Assembly (NCBI RefSeq): GCF_001625305.1
Contig: NW_017804409.1
Span: 1,555,564 to 1,619,563, forward strand
Reading direction: 5' to 3'
DNA length: 64,000 nt
Source of the DNA: Branchiostoma belcheri
Lineage: Eukaryota > Chordata > Leptocardii > Amphioxiformes > Branchiostomatidae
A model generated the notes under the pieces. That model was not told where the DNA came from. It saw only the letters and a program-made list of their open reading frames with translations, and did no database searches. Both the position numbers and the translations under genes were made by a program. Shown one piece after another: positions 25,601 to 40,600 of the stretch (its first letter is position 1; each line of letters begins with the position of its first letter).

Positions 25601-28600
25601 TTAAGAGTTCAAATTTCCCCCCTCAAGTAGCCTCAAAATGTCCCACTTCAACGCACCAACCCCCCCTCGGTCGCTTCGCTCCCTCGCCGTGATACTGCTC
25701 CCTGATGTCAAATTTTTCTAGAAAAACCCCTGTAACTGTTACAGTTAGTAATATGTTTTTTAAATGTCAGTATGTCATATAATAGCAGCCGTTATTGGCT
25801 ACAGTAAAGTATGACTTACAATGTGTTAAAAGTGTAATAACTTGACATTTATTAAAAGTTAACAAAGCTAGACAGCTGAACTTTAGTTCAAGACAAGTGT
25901 ACAGAAGGATCAAATTTTCAAAGACTACTGTCGCCTACATCAGGATTAATGACTAATCACTCAGAGTTATGAACCATAAAGTCTGTCTTGTGTGAATAAC
26001 TTTGCATGTTCAGAACTCTCAAGGGATTCACGTTCGGAAATGATTGGTCATTACTTATCTTGATGAAGAAGACAGTGGTTGTTGAAAATTTGATCTTTGG
26101 GTACCTGCCCCCCCCCCTCTGTGTTGGAAGAAAGTTCAGAATCGTACTATGATTACTACCAACACTAAGGCCACGCCGATTTAATTTGTTGTTTCTCGGA
26201 TTCGTTCTGTCCATTTTTTTTCTGATTTGCACAAAAAAAAAAAATTTTAGGTTCTAAATCAACTGCAAAATGCGCAATAAAAGACATATTTTGGCTCGTA
26301 CGGTTGAAGAAAGTCCTTTTAAACTTTTTCAATGTAACAATGCAATGTTGTTTCATTAATTCTAAAGTTCAAAATACATTGTTTTAATTAGAAACCAGCC
26401 TGCTATGTTGACTTCATAGCTCATATTGTACCATTTCCGGCTATCACGGGGTGCCTTGGCCTGTTTTTTTTTTTATTTAGCCCTGTCGCTTCATATTTTT
26501 TCTGACAAAAATCCGAGGAGCAACAAATCAAATTGGCAAATTGCCTTAGCATTGTACTATGATTACTACCAACACTGATGATAAGCTTGACAGTTGTTTA
26601 CAAGCAATCATACCTCTTCTGATTTTGCAGACCCAGTTCCTGCTAGCCCCACAGTCCATGTCATTCCAGAAAGCTTCTCCTGAACTAACCACCATCTCCA
26701 CACAATGTTCCCCATTCCCTGCATTGTTAGGCTCTCCGTCATTCCACAACGTGAAACTAACAGGCGTTCCATCTGTCCAGGTGAAGCCTGGAGAAAAAAA
26801 AAGTTGATAATATTATACATATTACCTTAAATATGATAACAATCATCTACTGCTTCTTGTGCTATGTTTTACACAAACAAAAAGGAACAAAAAAACACAA
26901 CCCTTTGCAGCATTAGGAACTTGACAGAATGACCATTTTCGAACTTGAACTGTGAACATTTTAGAACTTAAATTTGAAGATCCATTCATAGTTTCTCGAG
27001 TTACAATGTATGCTGAACACATACAATGAACACATACATGTACATAAAAAGCCTGATGCAGTACCATTGGAAAAAGCCAGGTGGACAATCATTATGACAG
27101 TTGTATGTAAGTAAATGTATGCAAGATTAAAGCCACTGTAACTTGTATTCTTTGAAGTTATTCCTATCTATGCAAAGTATCATACTTACTGTAAAAGAGC
27201 TTGGAAATTAAAAGAATTCACATTTCAAGATGTGTGTAATATGTACACGTGTGTGTACCATGCTTTCAAAATGTCAATAAAAAGTAAGAGTTTAAAAAAT
27301 GCAAATGTGTGACAAACCATTCTCCACACTCTTGTCATTCAGTCCTATCCAGTACTGTGCAAAGACATCACTGAAAAACAAGAAAAGTAATTAATAGTAT
27401 GCTGGCATATGCATGTGTTCAGATCACTCTTCAACACACAGGATTTTTGCTCCTCATTAAATATTGCATTATACTTTATTTTATACAAAACTCTTTCTTA
27501 ATCATAGAAAAAGAATGCAGGAAAGAAGAATCTTTACAACATTTCATTGAAAAGTAGCAGTGCCGTAATGTCTTGACCAAACAAAATTCAGCCAGGTCAT
27601 GTAGGCAATGTAGGAAAGCAACACCTAAAAAACTCATTAAGATTGAAGTTTAAGAACTTGTGTTCAACAAGTCACAATTTAATTCCGGAAGAACAATTCA
27701 ATTCCGGACTCCAGGCCAATAACTCCAGAATGCTTTTATTCAGTTAAGTTAATATTTTTCATGAGTACATGGCAGAAGGTGACAATTATGCAGAATGCAT
27801 CAATAGGTCCCTAGGGAGTAGTCCAATTATATATTTTGATTATACTATAATTATCTATAATTATACATGATGATTTGTCCATTATATATAATTATACATA
27901 TCCCTTTTTGCCACTATCTATAATATTATTATATGAATATTATATAAGCCTTTTGACCATTATACATAATTATATATAACCCTTTTGACCATTATACATA
28001 ATTATATATAACCCCTTTCCCGATTATACATAATTATACATATCCCTTCATAAACTTTATACTCACTTCATTTGTGATAACAGGAAGTTTGATTCCTCAG
28101 GACTGTGTACGCTGGCGAGGTCGCCGCCTTTAGCCTGACAGTTTGCCAGCGCCTCCTCCCAAGTCTTTACGCTAAACTGGTCTGGCTTGTTGATCTGTGA
28201 AAAGCATTATGGAGCATTAAATTATTGTCAGATAATTTTTAATAGGCACATGTTTTCATAACACAATTCAGCATCATAGTATGTACAGTCCATTTCAGGG
28301 GACAATTGAAAAAACTCACTGTCTATTCCATGGATCTTATTTTATTTCATTTAATTCTTATCTATTTTACTAGTAGATCACATGTGATTAGCTTTTAAGG
28401 TTTCACTGGGCATGTTTCATACATAAGGAATAATTAAAAACAAATTGGAGTTTTAGTGACAAAAACAATCACCATTCAATCTTCTGCCTAACAAACTACA
28501 TACAATATTTTCTACTTTCCGCAGAAAGGTCTTACCAATAGGACATGTGAAACCATGGTGCTGAAATCATGGTTGTAAAACCACGGTGCTGAAACCATGG

Positions 28601-31600
28601 TTGTGAAACCATGGTGCTGAATTCATGGTTGTAAAAATCATGGTGCTGAATTTCATTGGCTGTGAAATCATGGTACTGAAATCATGGTTGTGAATAGAGC
28701 TCACCTGGTAACAGTAGTTGGTTCCATCTTGTCCCACCCATCCACTGGCGCAGGGGTCTGTGGACATGGTGGTCTGGACCAGGGAAGGGTGGAGGGTCAC
28801 CCCGATCCTGGTTACCTCACACACAAACTTGTTCTGAACATCGCAGGCCTGGTCGTCCCACAGGGAACCACCCATCCCGGCATTCATGGCAACACAGCTA
28901 CCCGCAGAGTCATCTAGATTGTAGACACATATTAAGTACCTTTAGTACTAATGTTGAATTGTGCTATACAAAATAAATCAAGCATTTTATATATTCTCTG
29001 CAAAGTCGAACTTTCAAAGAGAATCTGCTGTTTGTAATAAGAGACTACCCATCCCGCGATCATCTAGTAGACTATAGACACATTTAGTTACTATACTGTT
29101 AAATTGTGCTGCCATTTTATAAAAATCATTTATTCTCTGAAAAGTCGGACTTTCAAAGAGCATCTGCTGTTCGTCATCAGAGACCTCCCATGCTGGCATT
29201 CATGGTAACACAGCTGCCGTGAGACTGGTCAAGCATACATGTATCATGTTATCTAGGAACTACAATTGAAAAGCTAAAAATTTGTCTAATATGCATGTTT
29301 CTAAAAAGAGAGAAGAAACCTTGTAGAAAATATTACAGAGTGACATAATCATATTAAATGTAGTACTTCTTTTTTCTACCCTCATTTTATTATACTCAGT
29401 TGTTTAAACTGGAGATTTTGGCCCATGTTACAAGGTCAATAAAGTTCATTGTCTTTGTCACTTTTGGCTCAGTTTGGCTTGATAAAGCTCAACAGCTACA
29501 ACGATCCACCTGGCTAGATTGGAAGCATTCCCGTGGGGAAAGTTGACTGTATTAAAGCTTGTCACCAATCTATTTGGCTTGATCCAGACAATTTTGTCCT
29601 AGTAAGAAACCAAGGATTGAGGTATTCAAGAATTCATTCTTTCCTAGAACTAGTACAGTAGGGGCATTGTAATTAGATAGCTTTCAAAACAATGTCTAGA
29701 GTTAGATGTTCAAGGGTTGGGTGTAACAAGTTGATCGGTGTAATGTAGCCAACCACGCCACATGCCTGCGAAGCTGGTGCGTTACGCCGAAAGGCGGTTA
29801 TACTGGCTACACAGATACAGTTATACTGGCTATACCGATACAGATACAGAAAAGGGCCATATAAAGCTCAAATTGAATTCCAGTTGAGCCACTAAAGTTT
29901 GCAAAAAGTTATTTGAAGCCAGTAGTCTTACCAGGTTGCAGAAGATCCCAGTTGTCATAAGTGAAGGGCATGTTGTTGGCCCAGACATAGTTAGTAGCTC
30001 CGGTGGAGGGGTCCACTGATGCAGACAGTCCTATCCAGAAGAAACCATTCAACTGTCCCAGCTGGCTTCCGATGAAAGACTGCTCAAATCTAGAAAATAC
30101 ATCAGCATGAAAGTTTATCTGAGTTGGTAAATTACATGTACATTATGAAAAACTTAAACTGTTCTCCAACTCAAAATTTGACTCACCAGGAATTTTCAAT
30201 TGAATCACTCAGTCTTTCTCAGCTATCTGACCCAAATGCTGTGGATATGTAATTTTTTTCCACGTGTCACGTCAGCAAAGGGTCAAAGGGTGTCTGAAGT
30301 TGATATATATATATATTTGGATACCGAACAGGATTACTTCAAGAGAAGCATAAAAGAGGCCATATACATCAGGGCACTTCAACCATCGCTCAACCGGGAC
30401 GGGGGGCGATATCGACTTCAGACAACCTTTGACCCTTTGCTGACGTCACACGTGGGAAAAATCATGTGTCCACAGCATTTGGGTCAGATAGCTGAGGAAG
30501 ACTGAGTGATTCAGTCGAAAATTCCTGGTGGGTCAAATTTTGAGATGGAGAACAGTTTAAGTTTTTCATACTAAAAAATACATGTACTACATTTAGGTGT
30601 TTGATTGAACAGTAACTGTTGTAAAAGGTTATGCAATGAAGAATAATATTCTTTTCAATATCTATTCTATATCTATATAATATCTATATCTTGTGTTGTA
30701 TTCTACAAATACATCAAGTTTTTTGTGATGCATCCTTCCTATATTTTGTCTTCTCACCTGTCCCTAACATGCAGCAGCTCTCCTCCCTTGTTCTGACAGA
30801 AGAGCCTGGCATTCTGCCATGTCTCGTCATTCTCACTGATCAGGTAACACCTGTTCATGTAGCCCAGCCAACCCTAAAAACACACAACACAAAAACACTT
30901 AACGTTACTTCTGACAATTACAAAATGTACATTTGGCTACATATACATGTTGCATTGAGAAGCAGCACTCCAGTCAGAAACGCTGAGGAAGGTGTTTGAT
31001 ACTTAAGACATTGAAGTGTAGGTAAGCAAGGTGAGAGAATTACTGGTTGTGTTTCTGAAAATAATAAACTATCACAAGCACTCGCTGATGTTTATTACAA
31101 TAAAATAATGTAGAAAGGAACATAAATAACTAATTTTGTGTGTGTAAAGTGAGTTTAGTGCGCTAGTAATATTTAGATTATAAATGTACATGTATACTAG
31201 GACATGTTGGGTTGGTCCAGGGTCCTCGCCAGTTCATTTTAGAACTGGGCAAGAGACCCTGCCTCTGCCACACCAGGCTCAAGTAAATTCCATTCCCTGA
31301 TCAGGGCTCAAAATACTGGGTGCATGTGTACCTTAGTGCACCCAAAATTAGAGCTGTGCACCCAATTTTTTTTCCTGTGGGTGCATTTTTGTAGTTATTT
31401 TTGTACATATCAAATAATTGATAGTATACAGGATATTCTTCGCATCTAAGGGCTAGAAAAATCTTAAAATATCTTTGTTTTAGTACTTTTTAAAGATTTT
31501 AAAGTTAGCTCCCATTTCAGATTTAAGCTCAGAAGAGGAGCTGTAATATCTGTTATTAGGTTTTGTTTTATATGGTGCACCCCAAAAAGTTTTTTGAGCA

Positions 31601-34600
31601 CCTAATTAATTAGGTTGGGTGCACCAGTGCACCTATTCCCAAAAATGAATTTCAAGCCCTGGACTGATGGTGGGGGGGACGTTCAAGAGCCTGCAATAGT
31701 TATTTTGCCTTTTCAAATTTTGATTAATTGAAATCAGCTTACCCGTTCGCAGCCTTGAATAGTTGGCTCCACAGTAGGTGGTGTGAGCAGCTGTTTGGGT
31801 GCCTCGCAGACGTAAGGCATGGTATTGGTGCACAGTTCATCGTTCCACTGACCCGCATGCTCGCTGTAGCTGGGATCATCTGGTCGACCGTCATCCTGCA
31901 GAAAAAAGTCAGGGGATTCTAACGAACAATGCTAAGGTCACCAAAGTGGGGCCTGACCAGGCTGTTTTAGTTCATCCCCTTGCAAGTTGCCACTCAAGAT
32001 GTCATTCCAGACATGTACACTTCTGTCTAGCATGGCAGTTCTACCTCATCTTCAATACTTTCTTGAGTGTTAGAATGTTCATTGTGTCATCATATAACAA
32101 ATGCAAGTCACAAGGGGCTCCATTGTCAACGATGCTAGCAAAACAACAGATCTGGATAATGTGCTTGCTCTATCCAAGACTTGTAAGTCGAAAAAAACAC
32201 ATCCTGGATACGTTATTGCTCTATACAGAACGACAACAGTTTTATGACTATTGCAAATATTACATAGTCTTTAGGCCACACCAATTTAATTTGTTGTTTC
32301 TCTGATTTTTTCAGAAAAAATATGAAGCTACAGGGCGAAATAACATTTCTGGCTATCAAGGCACCCCATGATAGCCAGAAATGTTACAATATGTCAGCTA
32401 TGAAGTGAACAGGCTGGTTTATAATTAGTCTTTAAGTTTCAAAAAGTACCCATAGCCTCTTGCTGCAGCTTCCTACCAGGGAGAAAATGTTGTTATATGT
32501 ATCGCTTCAATTTAAAGTTCAAACTTACGGCAACGAAAATGGAGACACAGTCTTCCAGCTGCCCGCCGCCGTGTCCAGCCCAGTTGTTGGGCTCGTGGAC
32601 GTTCCAGTTGGTGTAGGTGTTCTTGGATCCATCTGACCACTGGAAGTAGTTCTGTATGGCCTGGTCATTCAGACCAATCCAAACCTGTCGGGTGCCAGCT
32701 ACAAAGGGGGAAAATTATTATTTTACACTTAGTCTACTAAATATGTCACATAATAATAAAAAGCCAAGTTCAGTTCACTTCAGTTCATCCTTTTTTGAGG
32801 TGACCAGCCCTAACCCTTACCTAAACCTGAACCTAAACCTAAACCTAACCCAAATTTAGAGTTAGCTGATTATAAGTAAAATAGAGCATCTGCCCAAATT
32901 CTCTCTATTTGTTAGTTGTACATGTACTAGTTAGTGACTTGCCTTGACTTAAAAATTAGATGGTGGGTCAATTTTACAAGAAGGTTCCTTCTTAATGTAC
33001 CAAATTAACAATGTACCTTGAAGTTTATAACTTCAGAAAAAAATCTTATCTAGAAGAAAATCTCTTTGTTCCAAAATAGATGTCAACATCCCCAAATTCC
33101 TGACTGGGACAAAAGAACATCTGATATTACCCCCAGCAATGATGCATTAGTTACTGACTTGCCTTGACTTAGAAATAAGACTATGGGAAAATTTTACAAG
33201 GAGGTTCTTTTTTAATACGTTCATAACTTCAGAAAAGAATCTACATGTAAGAAAATTCTTTTGTTCCAAAACACATGTCAACATAACAAAATTTCAACAA
33301 AGTCCTGACGGGACAAAAGAACATCAATAGTACCTCCAGCAATGATGCTTGTGACAAAGTAGTTCTCGTTGAAGTCCGCGATGGAGACCAGTTCCCCGTT
33401 CATGCTGCGGCAGGACGTGCTACTGTCGTACCAGGAGACAGAGTCCATCATCACCTTGTAACAGTTGTCTCCGTACGGGGACCAGCCGAGAGGGCAGCGC
33501 AGTTCTGAGGGTGGTGAAACCAGACTTGATCATTGAACATATTCTCTTCACTAAAGATACATGTACATGTAACAATTATGTTTCAAGTTAGGGTAATAGC
33601 AGGGTTCAAGCGCCACTAACTATTATATTATCAAAGAAACCTTGGCTTCACCATAATTATAGTTGTGAGATAGATGTGTAGTGTATTCAGGCTAACTAAT
33701 TTGTAAACATGCTGAAGAGTTGATATATTAACGTGATACTTACGTCCCATGTCAAAGGCAAATGAATAATGACTTGTCCAGTCACCATACCTGTGAACAG
33801 GTACATGAAACAGAGGTCAGTTATTTATATTTTCAAAGTCAATGCAAGTTTTTGAAAAAAATATTTACCAAGGTGAGTTTTTTGTTCACATGTCAAAATA
33901 CAAAATGTATTCTTCCTTGTATAATTCTTAACAGTCATATATACATGTATCAATACCATCACAGAGACAGTATTTTCAGCTGAATTCATGACCAAATTAC
34001 TACTTTGCACTATTCTTGGTTGCTCCTTGATGATTATTTTAGGGAACATGTTTTAACATCCGTGTCCATAATATCACCAGGGTCCATAATATCACCACCT
34101 TGAGAAAAAGTGTGCTTAAGATATTTTTACTGCAACATACCCTAGGTATGTACATTTGAGGTGTGCAGGAGTGCATACCAAAAGTATGTTGCAGTAAAAA
34201 TATCTTAAAGCACACTATTTCTCAAGGTGGCGATATTATGGACCCTGGTGATATTATGGACACGGATGTTAGATGTTTATCTAAGATTAGTGTTGAACAT
34301 TGAAAAATATTGTAAGGTCAGTTTTAACCACTTACGAGCTTGATGTGACGCCGTTTTGTGTTGATCCCTGGTAACTGGTCAGACCGTCGCTCTTGATCAC
34401 CGTCACCCTGCCGCCGTGTTCGTTTGTGATCCTGCCATCGTGGAGGGCTGCCACACAGATGTAAGAATCCTGCCAGAAAACAGGGTCAACAGAAAATCTT
34501 AAGTGATTTCAATCCAGTTACAGCTCAATGAAGAGCTACTCTTCCACTGGTCGTGACAGTGGAGACATGGATGCTAGGTGCCATATTTACAGGTTCATTA

Positions 34601-37600
34601 ATCATTGTACCAGGTTTCCATTATGATCTCTTTTCGACAAGCACAATGAACAGTACTAGACTATCCCATCCTAAGGACTGCAACCCTGACCAGTAGCATG
34701 CATGCCAGGTGAGCAACAACAGCTAGGATTTAAACTCCCAACCTATTGGTCCAGAGGCAGGTTTGCTAAAATAATAAATACATGTAAAGGACTATGAATG
34801 ATACTTATACAACTGTTGCTGTAACAATAAACAAAAAAATAATGGCCACTGAACTTGAACTTTCATGTTGCAATGCCACAATCATCAAACAATTAAAAAA
34901 TTTATAAAGTTAATACTAGTAGTCTTACATCTGTGTAGATGCCAGTTCCCCAGAGGAAGTGGTAATTGGTAACACATCCTGGTGGACAGTAGACCCTGTA
35001 CATAAACATGTCCAAAGGTTAGACGAAATAAAGGTAAGACAAAGGAAACTGATGACATACGGTACTTTGGGAGTATCTAGTATCTAAAAACGTTCATGAG
35101 CATTAGTATATACAGTGTATCTAACTTCGTAAGATGTGTAACGTTACTTACATGTAGCTAGAAAGTGCATACAAAACTTACTCATATCTCATGTCATCTC
35201 TGTAGTCAGCCCGAGTGCTGCAGGTGACAAGTTCTGTAGAAAAAAGTATCTTGTTATGACTATCAAGATACCGGTAGATGAATTTTGATGTGATATTATC
35301 ACTAAGATATGCTAAACCAGGGTTCTATTTTTTTATCATATGGGCTTCCAAATGTTCCATAGAATAATTTGAACACGTTTTGCATGCACCAAGTGCGCCG
35401 CTTTCGAAACTTCGAACTCCAAATTTGGAATTGACGCCGTTACACTATTTGTTTACATACACCAATTTTTTGTCCCATTTTGCATTGAAATGTCAGACTC
35501 TGTTTTCTTGGGTGGGTATGACATGAATAAAATACAACACTGTGTATTCCGCATCACCCTCGGTACCAGCCCTCGGTACCTCGCGCGTTTGGAATACACT
35601 GTGTAGTATTCTTTATGTACCTCCTGGGTCACATCCTAGGATTTCCATCCTCAGACTGACATGGCCGCTCCAGGTTCTCGGGTTGACACGGAGCCAGCGG
35701 GTCAGGATGGGGTTAGGGAACATGGTGGTCACCACGGTGTTACGGTCAGAGTTTCCTGGGAAGTCCTGGAATATGACAGGACATACTGAATGTTAGGTGA
35801 TTGAAAAACATAGTATGTACCTGTTTCTATCTACATTGTACATAGTTAAATTATAAGGGGAGTCATTAAACACTTTCAAGTTGACTGTACTTGGTCAGCT
35901 TAGTACAACACTTTTGTCTACCGTTACTATGTATGATGAGCTTGTGTATTGTTATCTATGCTTTACTATATTATTTTACTAAGATGCATTTGTTTGTTGT
36001 ATGTTTATCAAGCCACACCCAGCACGTGATAGTCGAGGTCCTTATGGACAGATGAACTGTGCCTTTGAGGCATGAATGTAGTGTAAAATTTACTTTTAAA
36101 TCTAGCATTTAAAGGCATCCAAAATATGAATGTAATTCCAGGACAGCAAAACAAACAATATTCTGGATGAGGAAATGCATGTGTCTAATATTGACATTTA
36201 CTGCGATTTTTAGGCTCAGTTTTGGCGTAATTTTATACTTGAAGTGTTTCAAGTAGCCCAAAAGCAAGCTACATTTTTTTAATGAGGCGTTTCTGTACCA
36301 CCCATAAATAGCTTCAACCAGCCTACAATACAAATCAAGCAACTGTTTTCTGCCAGTGACATCATGTCTTTATCTCACAGATATCAGTATGCTACATTGT
36401 ATAGAATAGGATTGACACAAAAGTATGACCAGAAAATTGACTTTGAAAATCCAGATTTGCTGCCCAGAAAGCATGATTCTTACAGTTCCATCCCCATCTC
36501 CATATGTCCTCCAGGTGGTCCTGTCATCGCTATACTGGACCCGGAAGGTCGTCACCCACTGATCATAGTCAGCCCTGCCCTGGGTCTGGATACCTGTCAC
36601 ACTGATAGAGCGGAGGAGATCCACCTGAATACCAAAGATGATAAAGTGTTAGATGTCAAGTCTCCATTATGCCATATTTTTCATAAATACATGATTGTAT
36701 ATATTAAAGTAACATACAAAGCAAGATTGTGGCAAGCCCCTTATTTCATAGATACATTGTATATATACATGTAGAATACAACACAGGGTATTCCGTATCG
36801 CCCGAGGTATCGGCCCGACCGCGTGTCGGATCGCCCGACAGCCGCAGGCCGATCCGACTCGCGGGAGGGCCGGGACCGAGGGCGATGCGGAATACACTGT
36901 GTTGTATTTTATCTATGTCATACCCACCCAAGAAAATGCGCCTTTCAATGCAAGATGAGCCAATAGTTGGTGCCCCTGAACCCTCAAATGCAAAAACATC
37001 AGTTCGGATTCTGTATTCGAATTTTTGAAAGCGGCGTGCACGTTTAGGGCAAAACGCGTTCGAATCGTTCTATGGAAGCCATGGAGCCCGGGCCGTACCG
37101 TAAAGTACTGCCCGGTCCGGAACCCGTTATCAAACGTTATCGCAGCCCGGGTATGATATAAATAGTATTACATTGTAGAGTGTTGGTAAATGTTTCAGAG
37201 AGTACAAACTGTACATAAGCCATTATTATACAAAGTGCATAGTGTTACAGATTGAAGTAGGAAATAGCCTTTTTTCGCAGTTTAAAATGATGGTGATAAT
37301 ACTAAATCATTCACATTTAAATGATGCAAAAATACTTCAACAGTATGCAACATGTTATTACCTCCATGAAAAATGGAGGTATTGTTTTTGGCGTGTCTGT
37401 CTGTGTGTGTGTCTGCCTGTGTGTGTGTCTGTCTGTGTGTGTGTTTGTGTTTCTGCACATTTGTAGTCAGCATAACTTCATAACGCCTTTATGGATTGTG
37501 ATGATATTTGGTATGCAGGTAAGTCTTAGGAAGGCAAAGGTCAAGGTCATATATGGGCCTCCTGGTGGATGACCTTGGTACTGCAGCAGAACTTCCAGTT

Positions 37601-40600
37601 TTTGTATCTTTCGTCCTGAACATGCTATGGTCTTGAATTTTTGGTGACAGATAGCTTTTCCTGTCAGGAAGAAATGGTGTGGGTTTTGTTCCCCTAGCAG
37701 CTTATTGGGACCTTATTTCTATAGTCAATTAGACAAATAAAAATACAAAAACTCATATTTCATGGAGGTATGAGATCTCCGAATTCTTGTTGTACAATGT
37801 ACCTCTATCCACTGGTTGGGATCGTTGGTACCGGCACACCAGGCGCCGGCCCCCCCACCACCCTGTCCCTGATGCAGACGGGCACGTTCTGGGCCATGTT
37901 GGTAGTTCCAGGATCCAGACGCAGCCAGCTGGCTGTCATGGATGTCTCCATTCTCCATGCCAAGTGGCTGTATGCAGGCTGTGAAACACATGTTTGTTGC
38001 TTGATATGCATGTACAATGACTTGATAACTGAGTTACTGGTGGATGTACCAACCACTAAGTATATAATACTAGCCCAGAAAAGAACAAGAAACAGTCATG
38101 CCTTCAAATATCAGAGATTCAACTAAGAATTGAGGTGTTCAAAAACTTGTATTTAGATTCCCAAGAACTAAATGTAGACTGGAACTCGTTGCCACCAAGC
38201 ACAGTTGGGGCATCATCATTAGAAAGCTTTAAACACCTCCTGCAATTGAAGGTGCAAAGATATGGAGTGTAACAAGTCATTCGGCGTGATATAGCTAGCT
38301 GCCGCCACGCCGCATGCCTGCGAAGCTGGTGTGTATACCGGCTATACTGATATAACAGATACACTCATCAAGGGACTGATGAAATATTGTTGGTGACTGG
38401 CCAGGGAATCGGTTGCTCCAGATAAGATAAGGGAATACAGTGACTGTCATATTAAATCTGGCAGTACTTACATGTACTTAAAGTATTAAGTGGGCTCGAT
38501 TCTAGATTTATGCATCATAAAAAAATTTCAAGAGAAAGATAGTATGACTTTATACAATTGCTGACCTTGTTTCACACAACGATAGGTCACTTCCAGATAC
38601 TTGTACGTCCCTTGGCAAGGGTCCCCGAAGACAGCGTTTGTTGCCTGAAGCGTACACGTCTGCTGTCCGTCACAGGTCCCCCGAACAACATCCACACTCG
38701 TGGGGGACAGACAATTGGTTACAGAGATGGGGCTGTCTGCACAGATGGTCTGAGATGTCCGTCCGTAGTTGGCATCGATGATCTCAATGACTTCATCATC
38801 GTCGCAGCTTAAGTCAAACTGGTACCGCTCGCACAGATGGTATGTGTAGGAGTCTGAAAATAAGAGAGACAGGCAAAAAGGTCTTTGTTTGCATCCAAAA
38901 TTTCACCATGCTGTAATGTTACACCAAAAACATTAAAGCTTTGTGTATACTTTCTTTAATGTCAGCATCTTGGTTCAGGAAACTATTTCATTGAGACACC
39001 TGCGAAACCGAAATTTGCATATAAATGTAAGTAGTGATGATATCTAAACTGCATAATATACTTTGTGGCAGCAACTTCCACTTTACCATAATTCTATATA
39101 AAGGAACAAAACTGTAGCATTTTCTGAACACCTCATTTTAATTTAGGGCAAAAATCTACATGTAAGTTAAAGAAACATAGAGCGAGAAATGTCTTCTTGT
39201 AGTATTACAATGTTTAATATAGACACTGACAGGAACATGTCAAATGACAATAAAAACATTCTTACCATCAGTACTACCAGCTGATGGTGGTGGTAGTGTT
39301 GGGACATTTCCTAAAAAAGAAGTAAAAGAAAATTGTCAGCAATAATGCAACTAATCAAAAATAGAATTTCAATACTTTGCTTCTCTGCTGTGCTGCGCTA
39401 GAGATAGAGTTGCAAATATATTAGGCCTTAAATTTTATGGATGACATCCTCCGCAGACTCGATCCAAATCTAATGCGAGCGGGCGAAAAAAACAAGGCGG
39501 GCCAAAAAAACAAGGTTCCTACATTTTCAAATTTTGACTCAATTATTGTACAAATGGTTTTGATTCAGCGGGAATATCACACAATCGTCATACACAGCCA
39601 CCATCAAATATCACTGCATCAAAGTAAAAAACAAAATATTAAGTCAGAGCCTTTTCTTGTCTCCTCTCTTTATATTCATCTGCCATCGACGTTCCGGCAT
39701 GGCAACATACATCTTTGCCCATTTTCAGCATGTTGACCACTGTCTGAGGATAACAAAATTTCTTGTTTTTTTTTCAAATTCAGGCAAAAATTTATGTGCG
39801 CCCTGATTACTTGCTGTGGCCTTACGTAACCTGGTGGATAAATGCTAAATGGAAGTTACATACCGTACATCACAATTACACAATCATAATTATTATGATA
39901 TTACATATAACACACAATTTATGTACAAATGCTTGTGTGTAACAAACCAACTGATTACACATTGGTCTATAACCTGTATTTTAAATTCTTACAACCATTA
40001 CTACTACTAACGGTATTGCCAATAATGGATGTTATGAAAATCACGATGACTGACCTCGCCTTTTGCACATGTACCCACGCAGAGAATCACAGGGCATGTC
40101 GTTCCACAGAGCGTTACTGACCAACATTTCTGTGCAGTCCTCACCAGAACCGGCATTGTTTGGTTCCCCTGAAATGCAAATGACGACAAAGTTAGCTCAG
40201 GTGCACTAAGATTTGGATTTGATTAAATTGAAAGCTATTATAAAATCAGATGGAACTGCTGCGCAAAACAAACCCTAACCCTAACCTAACCTTAACCCTA
40301 ACCCTAGCCCTAACCCTATCCCTTACCCTAACCCTTAACTCTAACCCCAACCCTAACCCTAACCCTAACCCCAACCCTAACTCTAACCCTAACCCTAACA
40401 CTAAGCCTTACCCTAACTCTAACCCCAACCCCAACCCTAACCCCAACTCCAACCCTAACTCTAACCCTAACCCTAACACTAAGCCTTACCCTAACTCTAA
40501 CCCCAACCCTAACCCTAACCCTAACCACAACCCTAACTCTAACCCTAACCCTAACCCTAACCCTAACCCTAACCCTAACCCTAACCCTTAACCCTAGCCC

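Noticed and set aside
40250-40591. 113-codon Asn/Pro ORF
   Set aside because: Translation of the telomeric CCCTAA array.
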